Positions 1-8,302 of a DNA stretch of 39,621 nucleotides are shown piece after piece; position 1 is the stretch's first letter; each line of letters starts with the position of its first letter. The notes under the pieces are model-generated. The model was given only the letters and a program-made list of their open reading frames with translations, ran no database searches and had not been told where the DNA came from. Position numbers and translations under genes: made by a program. This DNA is from CAZDAM01 sp964503595. Its GTDB lineage: Bacteria; Muiribacteriota; UBA6191. Where the stretch lies: contig CAZDAM010000018.1 of the NCBI GenBank assembly GCA_964503595.1, positions 1 through 39,621 on the forward strand, read 5' to 3'.

Positions 1-2
1 AC

Positions 3-593
3 AGAACCCTTCTGAAGATGGAGATCGATCAGATTCAGTCTGTACCACTTCCGGCAGTGCAGATGATCACATCCCTTTTAAGTGGTGGAAACCAGAATCT
101 GTTTTCTTTGAATATGGATGGCTCCCTGACTCTTCGCGGAAACAATCTTTCCAATCCGGTAACTGTACCGGGCGATATCATGGCTGTGATTTCCGGGGCT
201 TCCAAGCCCAGTGGCAAATGTCCGGTCAATGATGATTATGAGCACGTCAGCTTTGGCACGGGAACCAGAAATGCCGGTACGGGGTTCTGTATCCGCCGTT
301 TCACCAACTCAGGAGCAGGGGGATTTTCTTCCGGAACTTTTGATTGCCCGGATTCGGGTGTAACCGGAATCCAGGGAGCCCGCCTTTGCACCATGGATGA
401 ACTTCGCATGGCCTGTCAGGCTGGCAAGATTGCCACGACCGGGGCGGTGATGAGTGGAGATTTGGGATATGGCGGAGGACAGCTTCGTTACCAGCAGCTT
501 AATGTCACGTCCACAAGTCCCTGTCAGGCGGCCATTGCGGGACAGAATCTGGGCACAGTCGGGGCATATGCCTGCTGTTTTGTCCCTCGTTAA
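3..593 (+). CDS. cysteine-rich secreted-type protein, 3' part, with FGE/lectin-like C-terminal segment
   Basis: The frame is open to the left window edge and the first ATG (base 18) has no ribosome binding site, so this is probably the end of a longer gene. The visible part has at least eight cysteines. It also contains GARLCTMDELRMACQAG followed near the end by YACCF. That order (GxRLCxxxEL..AC, then a terminal CC) resembles the formylglycine-generating-enzyme/C-type-lectin-like fold found at the C-terminus of many secreted or surface-display proteins. Cysteine content fits an extracytoplasmic location. No catalytic role can be assigned. A reverse-transcriptase remnant lies about 80 bases downstream. 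The fold assignment is an inference from short motifs. Confidence 0.5.
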   Translation, partial: RTLLKMEIDQIQSVPLPAVQMITSLLSGGNQNLFSLNMDGSLTLRGNNLSNPVTVPGDIMAVISGASKPSGKCPVNDDYEHVSFGTGTRNAGTGFCIRRFTNSGAGGFSSGTFDCPDSGVTGIQGARLCTMDELRMACQAGKIATTGAVMSGDLGYGGGQLRYQQLNVTSTSPCQAAIAGQNLGTVGAYACCFVPR

Positions 594-674
594 TCTCCGT
601 TTCTGTGAGAGTTTTTTCGGCGTGTCTGTCAGAAGCTTGCCTGTCAATACAGGAATGTCGGGGCCGCGGCATAA

Positions 675-947
675 AAGCGAAACTGGTTAAGCGTCGTCGC
701 GCAAGCGAAGGTAGGGAGTGCCCTAGTGGGAGCTTGTTCTCCACTTCTGGCGAATCTTTATCTGAACGATTTCTGTCTTGAAGTCGCGAACCGGACTCCG
801 GTGAAGAGCATGACGTATGCGGATGGTTTTGTGCTTCTGCATAGAAAAACGTTTACGAAGACTCAGAAGGAGTGGGCAGCCAGAAGGCTTCTACCGAAAG
901 AAGCATTATTTCAGGATCCAGCTCTCAAAGTCTTAGAGAGGTTTTAA
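675..947 (+). pseudogene. reverse transcriptase remnant (group II intron-like)
   Basis: After a stop at 672, an open stretch encodes VGACSPLLANLYLND followed 14 residues later by MTYADGFVLLHRK. These match the RT motif QGGxxSPLLANIYL and the catalytic YADDF box of group II intron-type reverse transcriptases. The second catalytic Asp has become Gly (YADG), the QG of the first motif is lost, and the frame stops at 947. The upstream finger domain and the downstream maturase region are missing. From 948 to about 1210 all frames are broken and I recognise nothing, though this may be further decayed RT sequence. I saw no convincing intron domain V. This is a dead gene fragment. Confidence 0.6.
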
Positions 948-1214
948 TGTTGGTCCAGAAGTCGTAGCCAGCGCCGGAGTCTGTATCTGGCACAGGATGC
1001 ATGGGAGAAGCTGCGCAAGGCTGGTCTTGTGTTTCTTCAACCGGTGAAGGTGGGGACTCTGTGAAGGTTTTGAGGTGAAGTCTGAGAACAGATCCGTGTT
1101 GAGGGAAAAACTCATGCACGAAATCGATGGGGGCGGCTGGATAAGCTGAAAATGATGAAGTCTGCGGCCTACCCTACTTGAATCCATTATTATCAATCTA
1201 AGTTGGTCCATGCG

Positions 1215-1243
1215 TTGAAACGGTGTTCTGACTTGGTTACTAT
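1215..1243 (+). promoter_or_regulatory. possible sigma70-type promoter for the haem-thioredoxin fusion gene
   Basis: TTGAAA at 1215-1220 and TACTAT at 1238-1243 are separated by 17 bases, giving 5/6 and 4/6 matches to the consensus. They sit 23 bases before the start codon at 1267, which has AGGAAGGAG as a strong ribosome binding site (1254-1262). Assignment is by pattern only. Confidence 0.35.
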
Positions 1244-1266
1244 GTAGCACGACAGGAAGGAGACGC

Positions 1267-4242
1267 ATGCTTCGGCTGTTTGTTTGGCTATGGACTGCCA
1301 CCTGGGTTATGGCCCAGACCCCCATCGTTTTTACCGGTAATACTCAAAGTTACCTGGAGCCCTGTGGCTGCGTGAAAGGGATGCTTGGGGGAATTGCCCG
1401 CCGACCCCAGGCTTTTCCCAAGGGTGCTCACATCCTGGTGGATTCGGGGAATTTTACTGAGATTCGCGATGAGCTGGATCGTCTGCGTAACGAATTTTAT
1501 GCTCAGTCTTTTGCAAAGATGGGGTATCAGGTTGTCGGACTTGGCTCCAGCGAAGCGACCCAGCCAGCGAGCTGGCTCATGTCTCTTCCCGGAAAAGAGC
1601 TTTATGTCTCTGGAAACCTCAAACCCAAAGAGAAGCAGGACTTTTTTCCGGCTTCGAAAAAGCTGGGGGAATATGTTTTCACTTCACTTCTGCCTGCAGA
1701 GGAACTGCATGCTGATTTTACGGTAGAGGATCCGGCGGATTTTCTGAAATCACTCAAGGCAGAAGGCAAGCTGGTTTTGTTTTCATCCCTTCCTCCGGAG
1801 GAACTGGCCTCTGTCGTAGCGAAATACAAGGATCGCATTGCCCTAGTCATTGCCAACCGGGCTCGTGGAGACTTTGCCCGTCTTGCTGGCGTACCGGTAG
1901 CTTACCCTGGTGATAAGGGCAAGATTGTACGCACCTATGACTTTGCGGCCAGGAAATTGAAATCCCAGCCAGTGGAAGAAGGTTTTGAAGCCAATCAGGA
2001 ACTGGAGAAAGTTGTCAGCGATTATTTCCAGGCAGTGGCCCAGTCACCTGATCTTCAGAAGGTTGTACGCCGCCACTATGAAAATGACCCTCTGGAAAAA
2101 GAGGTTCTGGCCGGGACCAACAAATTTATTGGCAGTGAGTCCTGCAAGGCCTGCCATTCCGAACAGTTTGAGCAGTATGAAACCACGAGGCATGCCCATG
2201 CTTTTGATACCCTCCTTCAGAAAAAGCGGGATCATGTACCGGATTGTGTGCAGTGCCATTCGATTGGTTTTGGATATGATTCCGGTTATGAAATTGTTTC
2301 CCGTCAGAAACACCTGCAGGATGTTGGCTGTGAATCCTGTCACGGTCCGGGACTCGAACACTTCCGCAATCCCAAGAAGGACAACATCTATCGTGAGGTT
2401 TCCGAGGCGCGCTGTCAGGCCTGCCATGATGCGGAAAATTCTCCCAATTTCAATTATCAGGCCTACCTTCCAATGGTGAATCACAGCATCAAGGCTCACA
2501 CCAAGGAACAGCCCAAGCCGGTCAAGCTTGATAAACCGGATGTGGATCTTTATGTCATGAGCCAGTGCCCTTTTGGTGTGAGAGCTGAAAACGCCATGAT
2601 TCCTCTGGTAAAGAAGTTTGGTGAACAGCTGGACTTCAAGCTTCACTTCATTGCCACTGCCAATGAAGCCGCTCTGAAAGAAGCGGAAGAAAAACGCAAA
2701 AGTGGTGAGGCTCCTGAAGCCCCTGAAGCAAAGAAACTGCCGGCGGAAGCTCAGGCTCCAGCTCCGGGAACTCCTGGCTGCCAGGCCAATTTTGAAATTG
2801 ATCCCAATGCCAAGTTCCAGAGCCTTCATGGTCAGCCGGAAGTCGATGAAAATATCCGTCAGCTTCTGGTGGAACACTTCTATCCCGATAAATTTCTGGA
2901 TTTCCTGCTGGATCGGAACCAGAACATTTATGGCGATTTTGATGCCCTGGTCAAGAAGCATGGGATGGATCCCAAGAAGATTGAAGAAGGAATGACATCG
3001 GGTCTTGGAGATCAGCTTCTGGTGGATAATATCCTGCCTTCCAACCAACTGGGGATTCAGGCTTCTCCAACGCTTCGGATCAATGAGCAGGCCTACAGTC
3101 TGCCTTTTGAAACCGTGCCTCTGGAGTATGAAATCTGCCAGCGTTTTGAAAATCCTCCTGCATGGTGTGCCAAGGCCCCTCCCTGTGCCACGGATTCCCA
3201 TTGCCGTATGCCTGGAAAGGATGGCAAATGTATTGCTGCCGGAACCCCTCAGGCCCGCTGTGATTTCACAGAACCGATGGAAGTGAAAATGACCGTCATC
3301 CGTGATGAATCCTGTAGCGTTTGTGAAACAGGCCCGTTTTTGCGTCAGCTTTATGAACTTTACGAAAACCTGGATGTCAGCACACTGTCCTCCTCGGATC
3401 CGAAAGCCAGGGAATGGCTCAAGAAACTGGGCTCGGATCGTCTTCCGCTTTATGTGTTTGAAGGCAGTGAATTCCTTCAGTCTCCCCGCACCCAGAACCT
3501 TCAGCGCTATCTGGCTTATCGGGACGGGACTTATTTCATCAATCCTTTGATTACGGAAGTTTCTTCCTTGCAAAGGCCGATGAAACCTGGAGGACTGACT
3601 TTTTACTATACGGCTCTTTCTCCAGCGCTGAGCCTTGCTGCCCCTGTTCTGAATGCGGTCAATCAGGCTCGCCAGAAGGGGATGGAGATTGACTTCAAGA
3701 TGGTCCCTATTGTTGCTCAGTCCCGTAATCAGGCAGCTGCCGGTGGAGGGAGTGATCAGCGCTTCATGGTCCAGGTCCAGACTCCCAATGGAGTTCAGTC
3801 CCTTTATCTGGAATCCCAGAACGGGCGCAATGAAATCATTGAGGGCATGCATCAGGGATGCGTGATGTCCGAGGCAACTCAGGGACAGACCGTGGCCTAC
3901 ATGCAGTCCATGGCCAATCAGGTGGTTGCAGCGACTTCAGGCATGCCTCCCCAGAATATTGCTGAATGGGCCCAGTCAGCTCCATTGGCAGAGATGCGCA
4001 AGAAGGCCTATTCCGAAGCCATGATTGGCTCCGAGCTTCAGAAGAAAATCGAAGCCTGTTCCCGCAATCCTGATCTTGGACCACGGAGTCTGGTTGAAGG
4101 TTTTGTGGATGTCCTGAATACCAGAATTATGGCTTCTCCCACCTTGCTGATTAACGATCACATTCTCGTTCGTGGGGCAACTGACAAACTGGTGGAAATG
4201 CTTCCCCGGCTCTGGTCGGAGGGCATGGAAGGTTCCGAGTAG
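1267..4242 (+). CDS. periplasmic metallophosphatase-like / tetrahaem cytochrome / triple thioredoxin-like fusion protein
   Basis: A 991-residue protein with a short signal peptide (cleavage near VMAQ). Residues ~20-270 resemble the 5'-nucleotidase/metallophosphatase-like domain that starts EPCGC..GGIARR (C33, C35) with LVDSGN at 58-62. Four CxxCH haem sites follow at 293, 327, 355 and 383, in a cytochrome c554-like context (CKACHSEQFEQY; CESCHGPG). Next comes a thioredoxin-like domain from ~425 with YVMSQCPFG (C434) and ASPT around P601. A six-Cys linker (C624-C665) follows, then a second thioredoxin-like domain with CSVC at 683-686 and LPLYVF around P727. A third from ~775 has a Ser where the catalytic Cys is expected, and ASPT around P958. 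Metallophosphatase-c554 pairs are known; I do not know this full arrangement. The role is probably periplasmic electron transfer or thiol chemistry (inference). Confidence 0.85.
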   Translation: MLRLFVWLWTATWVMAQTPIVFTGNTQSYLEPCGCVKGMLGGIARRPQAFPKGAHILVDSGNFTEIRDELDRLRNEFYAQSFAKMGYQVVGLGSSEATQPASWLMSLPGKELYVSGNLKPKEKQDFFPASKKLGEYVFTSLLPAEELHADFTVEDPADFLKSLKAEGKLVLFSSLPPEELASVVAKYKDRIALVIANRARGDFARLAGVPVAYPGDKGKIVRTYDFAARKLKSQPVEEGFEANQELEKVVSDYFQAVAQSPDLQKVVRRHYENDPLEKEVLAGTNKFIGSESCKACHSEQFEQYETTRHAHAFDTLLQKKRDHVPDCVQCHSIGFGYDSGYEIVSRQKHLQDVGCESCHGPGLEHFRNPKKDNIYREVSEARCQACHDAENSPNFNYQAYLPMVNHSIKAHTKEQPKPVKLDKPDVDLYVMSQCPFGVRAENAMIPLVKKFGEQLDFKLHFIATANEAALKEAEEKRKSGEAPEAPEAKKLPAEAQAPAPGTPGCQANFEIDPNAKFQSLHGQPEVDENIRQLLVEHFYPDKFLDFLLDRNQNIYGDFDALVKKHGMDPKKIEEGMTSGLGDQLLVDNILPSNQLGIQASPTLRINEQAYSLPFETVPLEYEICQRFENPPAWCAKAPPCATDSHCRMPGKDGKCIAAGTPQARCDFTEPMEVKMTVIRDESCSVCETGPFLRQLYELYENLDVSTLSSSDPKAREWLKKLGSDRLPLYVFEGSEFLQSPRTQNLQRYLAYRDGTYFINPLITEVSSLQRPMKPGGLTFYYTALSPALSLAAPVLNAVNQARQKGMEIDFKMVPIVAQSRNQAAAGGGSDQRFMVQVQTPNGVQSLYLESQNGRNEIIEGMHQGCVMSEATQGQTVAYMQSMANQVVAATSGMPPQNIAEWAQSAPLAEMRKKAYSEAMIGSELQKKIEACSRNPDLGPRSLVEGFVDVLNTRIMASPTLLINDHILVRGATDKLVEMLPRLWSEGMEGSE

Positions 4243-4273
4243 GAAACTTCCTGCTTCTGTTGACCTTTGATGG

Positions 4274-4313
4274 CACCCCCCAGGGCCCAAGAGGCCTCGG
4301 GGGGTGTTCTTTT
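4274..4313 (+). terminator. rho-independent terminator after the fusion gene
   Basis: CACCCCCC (4274-4281) pairs with GGGGGGTG (4299-4306), with further GGCC pairing inside, followed by TTCTTTT. It lies 31 bases after the stop codon at 4242 and suits the end of a single-gene transcript. Confidence 0.8.
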
Positions 4314-4614
4314 GAGCTTGCGCTGCATTCAGCAGATGACATTCAAGCCCCTCAAACAGGTGATTTCTGGCAGTGAATTCCACGGCCATGTCGGCCTGAA
4401 ATATGCGACAATCCATAGATGATGCCAAGAACGCGGCAATCATTTAGTATACATTTGCCAGACAGATCCTTGAGACTCCGACAGTTGAGCCATGAAAATC
4501 AGGATTGCGAGGGTTCACAAAATCATTGACGACGGAGAGGGATATAAATCCAAGATTGATCCCAAATACAGCAGGCCTGCCAGAATCTGGATGATGCCTG
4601 TCAGAAAAGAAGAA
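4314..4614. other. 301-base stretch with no supported gene
   Basis: This lies between the terminator at 4313 and the stop of the minus-strand pseudopilin gene. Open frames here are antisense extensions of neighbours. A 29-codon hydrophobic frame on the minus strand (about 4515-4602) has no start codon or ribosome site. I see no hairpin, repeat or RNA gene. Confidence 0.5.
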
Positions 4615-5406
4615 CTACGGGTTTGTATCCGTATGAATCATGTGAAGCATGGTCTGAGATACTACATGCCGCCCATCCAGAGGATCCCGGCAGGAAATAT
4701 CCACCTGAATAGTTGCTTTGTGAATATTTTCATTGGCGGGTTTCGGGAGCATGGAAAAGGTGATTTCGTTGACGTGATTCAGCAAAGGTTTCGCCGGAGA
4801 GATTTCAGTTGGAAAGGAATCAACACCACTGAAGGTTCCCGAGGAATAGGTATATTCTCCGCCTGAAATACGATACATCAGGGTTTTGTAGGCGTGGGTT
4901 GTATTGGGAATGAGCTCGGCTTCTTCATCGTTGAAAAAAAATTCGTAAAAAGTGGTAATGCCACCGGAAGCGGTACTGGAATCTCCTTCAAGGTGATAGG
5001 GGATTGCGGTGGCAAAACTCAGGACTGCCCCCTTTGTGTCGCTGGCTGTCAGGGTGATTGGGGCGGAAGGTTCAAGAGCAACCGACCCATCCCCGAATGT
5101 GACCTTGAAGGGCAGGGCATCGGAGCTACTGCTGGAAAGTTCATCAAAATCTGTTGTTGAGGTGAAGGTGGGGTAGGCTGTTTTTTCAAAGGCCTGCTCC
5201 ATCAGTTTCAGGGTCATTCTGAGCTGGGCCGCTGTGTGGGTTCGCCATGCAGCTTTGGTGGCGGCTTTGTTGCCCCGCACATAAAAAGTTCCGACAATGG
5301 CCAGAAATATGGAAAAAATCCCTCCGGCCATCAGAATTTCTGTCAGGGTGAAGCCTCGCGAAACGCGGCGAAATTTCGACTTGTTGGCAGCTTGGCTATG
5401 CATCAT
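4615..5406 (-). CDS. type IV pseudopilin (prepilin-type N-terminus, PilW/GspJ-like)
   Basis: Residues 17-40 form a classic class III signal and transmembrane helix: RGFTLTEIL, where the prepilin peptidase would cut after Gly and methylate the new Phe, then a hydrophobic stretch to about GTFYV. The basic leader is long (about 17 residues), as in minor pilins. The 263-residue length and extended polar C-terminus fit a minor pseudopilin of the PilW/GspJ size class. It would sit in the inner membrane before assembly into a pilus tip. It is divergent from another pseudopilin gene, with 27 bases between the starts. Two consecutive ATGs (5406 and 5403) are possible starts; AAGGGA lies just upstream. 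The subtype is uncertain. Confidence 0.82.
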   Translation of the reverse strand: MMHSQAANKSKFRRVSRGFTLTEILMAGGIFSIFLAIVGTFYVRGNKAATKAAWRTHTAAQLRMTLKLMEQAFEKTAYPTFTSTTDFDELSSSSSDALPFKVTFGDGSVALEPSAPITLTASDTKGAVLSFATAIPYHLEGDSSTASGGITTFYEFFFNDEEAELIPNTTHAYKTLMYRISGGEYTYSSGTFSGVDSFPTEISPAKPLLNHVNEITFSMLPKPANENIHKATIQVDISCRDPLDGRHVVSQTMLHMIHTDTNP

Positions 5407-5419
5407 GGGATCCCTTCGT

Positions 5420-5425
5420 TATAAT
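5420..5425 (+). promoter_or_regulatory. perfect -10 box (TATAAT) very close to a start codon
   Basis: TATAAT ends eight bases before the ATG at 5434, so transcription would begin about 5432. The sequence between has no Shine-Dalgarno motif. No good -35 is seen at 16-18 bases upstream. If the box is used, the mRNA for the downstream pseudopilin would be leaderless or nearly so. Confidence 0.35.
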
Positions 5426-5433
5426 CAAGTGTA

Positions 5434-6324
5434 ATGATGGAAAGTCTAAGCGGCAAGCAAAGAGGGTTTACTCTTACCGAGATTTTGATTGCGATGGCCA
5501 TTATGGCCTTTGCGGTTTTACCGATCGTGGGCATTCTCTGGTCCGGGGTTTCGCGTACGGATATCTCGGTGACCTATGAGAATGCATCCGGGGCGGCGGT
5601 ATCGGTTCTGGAGTATCTGTTAAGTGATGCGATCAAGTTTGAGGATCTGGACTTTTCCAACCCGGCAGCTCCGGCAGATCGCGATACCCCCTCATCCAAG
5701 GAATCAGCGGGTCTGGTGACAGCGGATGTCGAACAGAACAAGTTTTTAGGGCCTTACTGCACCGAGACGGCTCCCAGTGGCTTGAATCCAGCCGAATGTA
5801 ATGTGGCGATGGCCCGTTCCCGCTATTTTCAGTTTGGTCGCGAAAATTACCATACCGATCTTTATATTGGAGCTTATTATGAAGGAGCCAGTGCTGTGGC
5901 GGGGGCTCCCACAACGATTGCCTGGGGTTATCTTCCAAGCCTACTCATTGACTACGAAGAGATTCCGGGCTGGCCCCATATTTTTTATGACACCCTGCTT
6001 CTGAGTAATTCCACCGCCGGAATTCCTTCCTCGCATTCCTGGGATGACTTTTCACCCTATTTTCACGCAGACTGGAGTACCGGAACAGCTCCTACCGTGA
6101 AATCCGATCTTGAAATTTCTCTTCCCATGCCCCGCTTTACCCGTGGTGGGGTGACCCAGAATCTTCCGGCGACTCCACCCTATCCTCCTCAGTTCTTCAC
6201 CAATTTCGCTAAGATCCAGCTTTTCATCCGCTGGGGTCTGGACTGGCAGACGAAGGGTACGGATATCACTTCCCGTGGGGGGTCCAAGACTCTGGAGCTG
6301 GTAACCTTCAAGGGAAGGCTCTGA
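5434..6324 (+). CDS. type IV pseudopilin (PilV/GspI-like)
   Basis: The N-terminus carries KQRGFTLTEILIAMAIMAF, with a prepilin peptidase site (RG/FTLTE) and Glu at position 5 of the mature chain, then a hydrophobic helix to about residue 35. At 296 residues it is longer than a major pilin, so it is most likely a minor pilin or pseudopilin. It overlaps the next gene by one base (stop 6322-6324, next ATG at 6324) and is probably cotranscribed with it. A perfect TATAAT lies 9-14 bases before the start and no ribosome site is visible. ATG codons at 5434 and 5437 are both possible. Confidence 0.83.
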   Translation: MMESLSGKQRGFTLTEILIAMAIMAFAVLPIVGILWSGVSRTDISVTYENASGAAVSVLEYLLSDAIKFEDLDFSNPAAPADRDTPSSKESAGLVTADVEQNKFLGPYCTETAPSGLNPAECNVAMARSRYFQFGRENYHTDLYIGAYYEGASAVAGAPTTIAWGYLPSLLIDYEEIPGWPHIFYDTLLLSNSTAGIPSSHSWDDFSPYFHADWSTGTAPTVKSDLEISLPMPRFTRGGVTQNLPATPPYPPQFFTNFAKIQLFIRWGLDWQTKGTDITSRGGSKTLELVTFKGRL

Positions 6325-7253
6325 TGCTCAGGAATCGGGGGATGGCGATACCGGTAGTGATGGGTTTTATTGGTCTTATGTCGATTGCTGCAGTCATGCT
6401 TTTACAGGTGAATAAGCAGGATTTGCCCCGCTCTTTTGTGAATCTCAAGCATCTTCAGATGAAATATCTGGCAAAAGGGGCTCAGCAGCATGCCCGCCTT
6501 AAAATGAAGCTTCTTTCCACTCAGGCCTATGATGCCGCAGCTTATTCCGTAGGCAAGAATCCGTTTTTTGATCACTCTGCCGGCTATAGCCATCTGTCAA
6601 TGGGCAATGGAGTTCTGGGACAGTTCTCCGTTTCTGGACAGGATGTGGTGACCAATCCCGGGCCAGCTTTTTTTACGGGAACCGTGGATGTCACCGGAGG
6701 ACTGAAAAGGGAAGATGTCTCCGATGTCTACGAGGCTTCGGCAGAAAGCTGGAGTACTGGTGGCCCTCCAGACGGGGTGGGAGCAGATGACATTTCCCTG
6801 TTTCGACATGAGCCGGATCCGGATTCTTCTGAAATGCCGGCCCTGAAAAGGGTTAATCTGGCTCTCGTACGATTCTGGGAGGATATTTCCACTCTGGACC
6901 TCAACTCCCCGACCTGGGACCCGATTTATGTACACTCTCAACCAGCGATTCGGATCAATCAGGAAGCTGATCCGGTCACGGGCATGGCCGATCGCTTTGA
7001 TGCCTCCTACCGGGTATCAGACATGCGGGTTCTGGCTGGTCGTGGAAATCGTCTTTATGGGGAGGAAGCCGTGCAGGTCAAGGTCTGGGTCCAGTTGCGA
7101 AGAAGAAGCATGATTGGAGAATCGACTCCGGCATCTCCAGCTGCCCCTGCCGCAAATCTTTCCCAAAGGGTTGGTTCGGCGGCTATTGGGGGCATCGTGA
7201 CCGGTGATTACCGCGAAACAGCTGTTTATAAGGTTGCCCGGACGCTGGACTGA
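6324..7253 (+). CDS. pilus assembly PilX-like protein
   Basis: The start is MLRNRGMAIPVVMGFIGLM, an N-terminal hydrophobic helix after a short basic leader. RG/MAIPV resembles the 'RGxALxVxL' leader of PilX-type minor pilins and GspK-like proteins, not the standard FTLxE. The rest (309 residues) is polar with no motif I recognise. It follows two pseudopilins and overlaps the stop of the preceding one, so its role is probably in the same minor-pilin complex. The next gene, a permease, begins two bases after its stop, which suggests one transcript. The family assignment rests on the N-terminus and context. Confidence 0.65.
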   Translation: MLRNRGMAIPVVMGFIGLMSIAAVMLLQVNKQDLPRSFVNLKHLQMKYLAKGAQQHARLKMKLLSTQAYDAAAYSVGKNPFFDHSAGYSHLSMGNGVLGQFSVSGQDVVTNPGPAFFTGTVDVTGGLKREDVSDVYEASAESWSTGGPPDGVGADDISLFRHEPDPDSSEMPALKRVNLALVRFWEDISTLDLNSPTWDPIYVHSQPAIRINQEADPVTGMADRFDASYRVSDMRVLAGRGNRLYGEEAVQVKVWVQLRRRSMIGESTPASPAAPAANLSQRVGSAAIGGIVTGDYRETAVYKVARTLD

Positions 7254-7255
7254 TC

Positions 7256-8302
7256 ATGGTTGAGCTCTACCCTTATCTGGAACAGGGGTGGTTGGCAGTC
7301 CGGGAATATGTTTTCACAAAAATGGCCGGAGCCTTTCTGCCGGCTTTCTTTATCGCCGGCGGTCTGGCTACTCTGGTACCACGTTCGGCGATTGTGAAAT
7401 GGCTTTCTGCCGGTGTTCCCCGTACCAGAAGCTATCCAGCAGCTCTTTTTGGAGGAGGAGTCCTCTCGGTCTGTGCCTGCGGGATCCTTCCTCTGTTTCA
7501 AACCATTTACCAGCGCGGAGCCGGAGCAGGCCCGGCGGTGGCTTTTTTGTTTGCCGGTCCGGCGATCAACGTCATTGCGATTCTTTATACTTTTGATTTG
7601 CTGGGGCCATCGCTTGGTTGGGCCCGTCTGGTTGCGGTGGCTATTCTGGCAATTCTGATCGGAATTCTGTTTGAAGCTTTCTTTTCAAAATCCGAGGAAT
7701 CCAGGGTTTCTCCGAATCTGAAGCTTGCCGGGCAACCCAAAAGCGATGCCCGGATGAAAATCGTCATTTTTGGTTGTCTGATGATGGCCAGTATTTTGCT
7801 GCCCATGGAAAAGATCCCCCGCCTGCCACGTTTTGGCGGCGCCCTGATTGCAATTCTTGGAGCCATACTGGCATCGCTTCATGGGCTGGAAGCGCATGAA
7901 AGAAAAGCCTGGATGGAGAAAACCTGGTTTCTGATCCGGCAGATTGTGCCCAAACTGGTTCTGGGGATTTTTCTGGTGGGTGCCCTGGAGCAGCCCACCC
8001 GCAATCTTCTGGCTTCCTATATGACTTCGGATGGTTTTCTGGCCTGTCTGATTGCTGCAAGTATCGGCGGTTTTTTGTATCTGGGCACGATTATCGGGGT
8101 CGTTGTGGTTCATGCCATGATTCAGTTGGGTATGCCTGAAGGACCGGCATTGGCCTTCATGCTGGCAGGACCTTCCATTTGCCTGCCATCTCTTTGGGTG
8201 ATTGCCTCGGTCATGGGAAGGGCCAGGGCCCTGGCTTTTGGAATCATGGTGCTTGTTTTCAGTGCTTTGATAGGATACGGGTACTCTTTATGTTTCAGCT
8301 GA
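7256..8302 (+). CDS. permease of the DUF318/UPF0718 (YraQ/ArsP-like) family
   Basis: A 348-residue polytopic inner-membrane protein with about eight hydrophobic segments. It has the family hallmarks: VLSVCACGILPLF with a Cys-x-Cys-Gly motif in the first half, and an internal repeat in which AVAFLFAGPAINV is echoed by ALAFMLAGPSICLPSLW in the second half. Family members include the ArsP organoarsenical efflux permease and uncharacterised YraQ proteins, but the substrate here cannot be read from the sequence. The start lies two bases after the stop of the PilX-like gene. The end overlaps the next gene by 13 bases. There are no arsenic resistance genes beside it. Confidence 0.8.
   Translation: MVELYPYLEQGWLAVREYVFTKMAGAFLPAFFIAGGLATLVPRSAIVKWLSAGVPRTRSYPAALFGGGVLSVCACGILPLFQTIYQRGAGAGPAVAFLFAGPAINVIAILYTFDLLGPSLGWARLVAVAILAILIGILFEAFFSKSEESRVSPNLKLAGQPKSDARMKIVIFGCLMMASILLPMEKIPRLPRFGGALIAILGAILASLHGLEAHERKAWMEKTWFLIRQIVPKLVLGIFLVGALEQPTRNLLASYMTSDGFLACLIAASIGGFLYLGTIIGVVVVHAMIQLGMPEGPALAFMLAGPSICLPSLWVIASVMGRARALAFGIMVLVFSALIGYGYSLCFS

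Noticed and set aside
450..725. Template/variable repeat pair of a diversity-generating retroelement
   Set aside because: I compared the 3' end of the first gene with the sequence up to the RT fragment and saw only trivial short matches; the RT motif SPLLAN is group II-like.
2044..3852. 602-codon open frame on the minus strand
   Set aside because: It is antisense to the haem-thioredoxin gene, has no recognisable motifs or start signal, and arises from its codon bias.
4515..4602. Short hydrophobic frame (LTGIIQILAGLLYLG) on the minus strand
   Set aside because: Only about 29 codons, with no ATG/GTG/TTG start or ribosome site; it might be a relic of a small membrane protein.
4492..4866. 124-codon plus-strand frame starting in the 4314-4614 gap
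   Set aside because: Two thirds of it is antisense to a clear pseudopilin gene, and its start has only a weak ribosome site.
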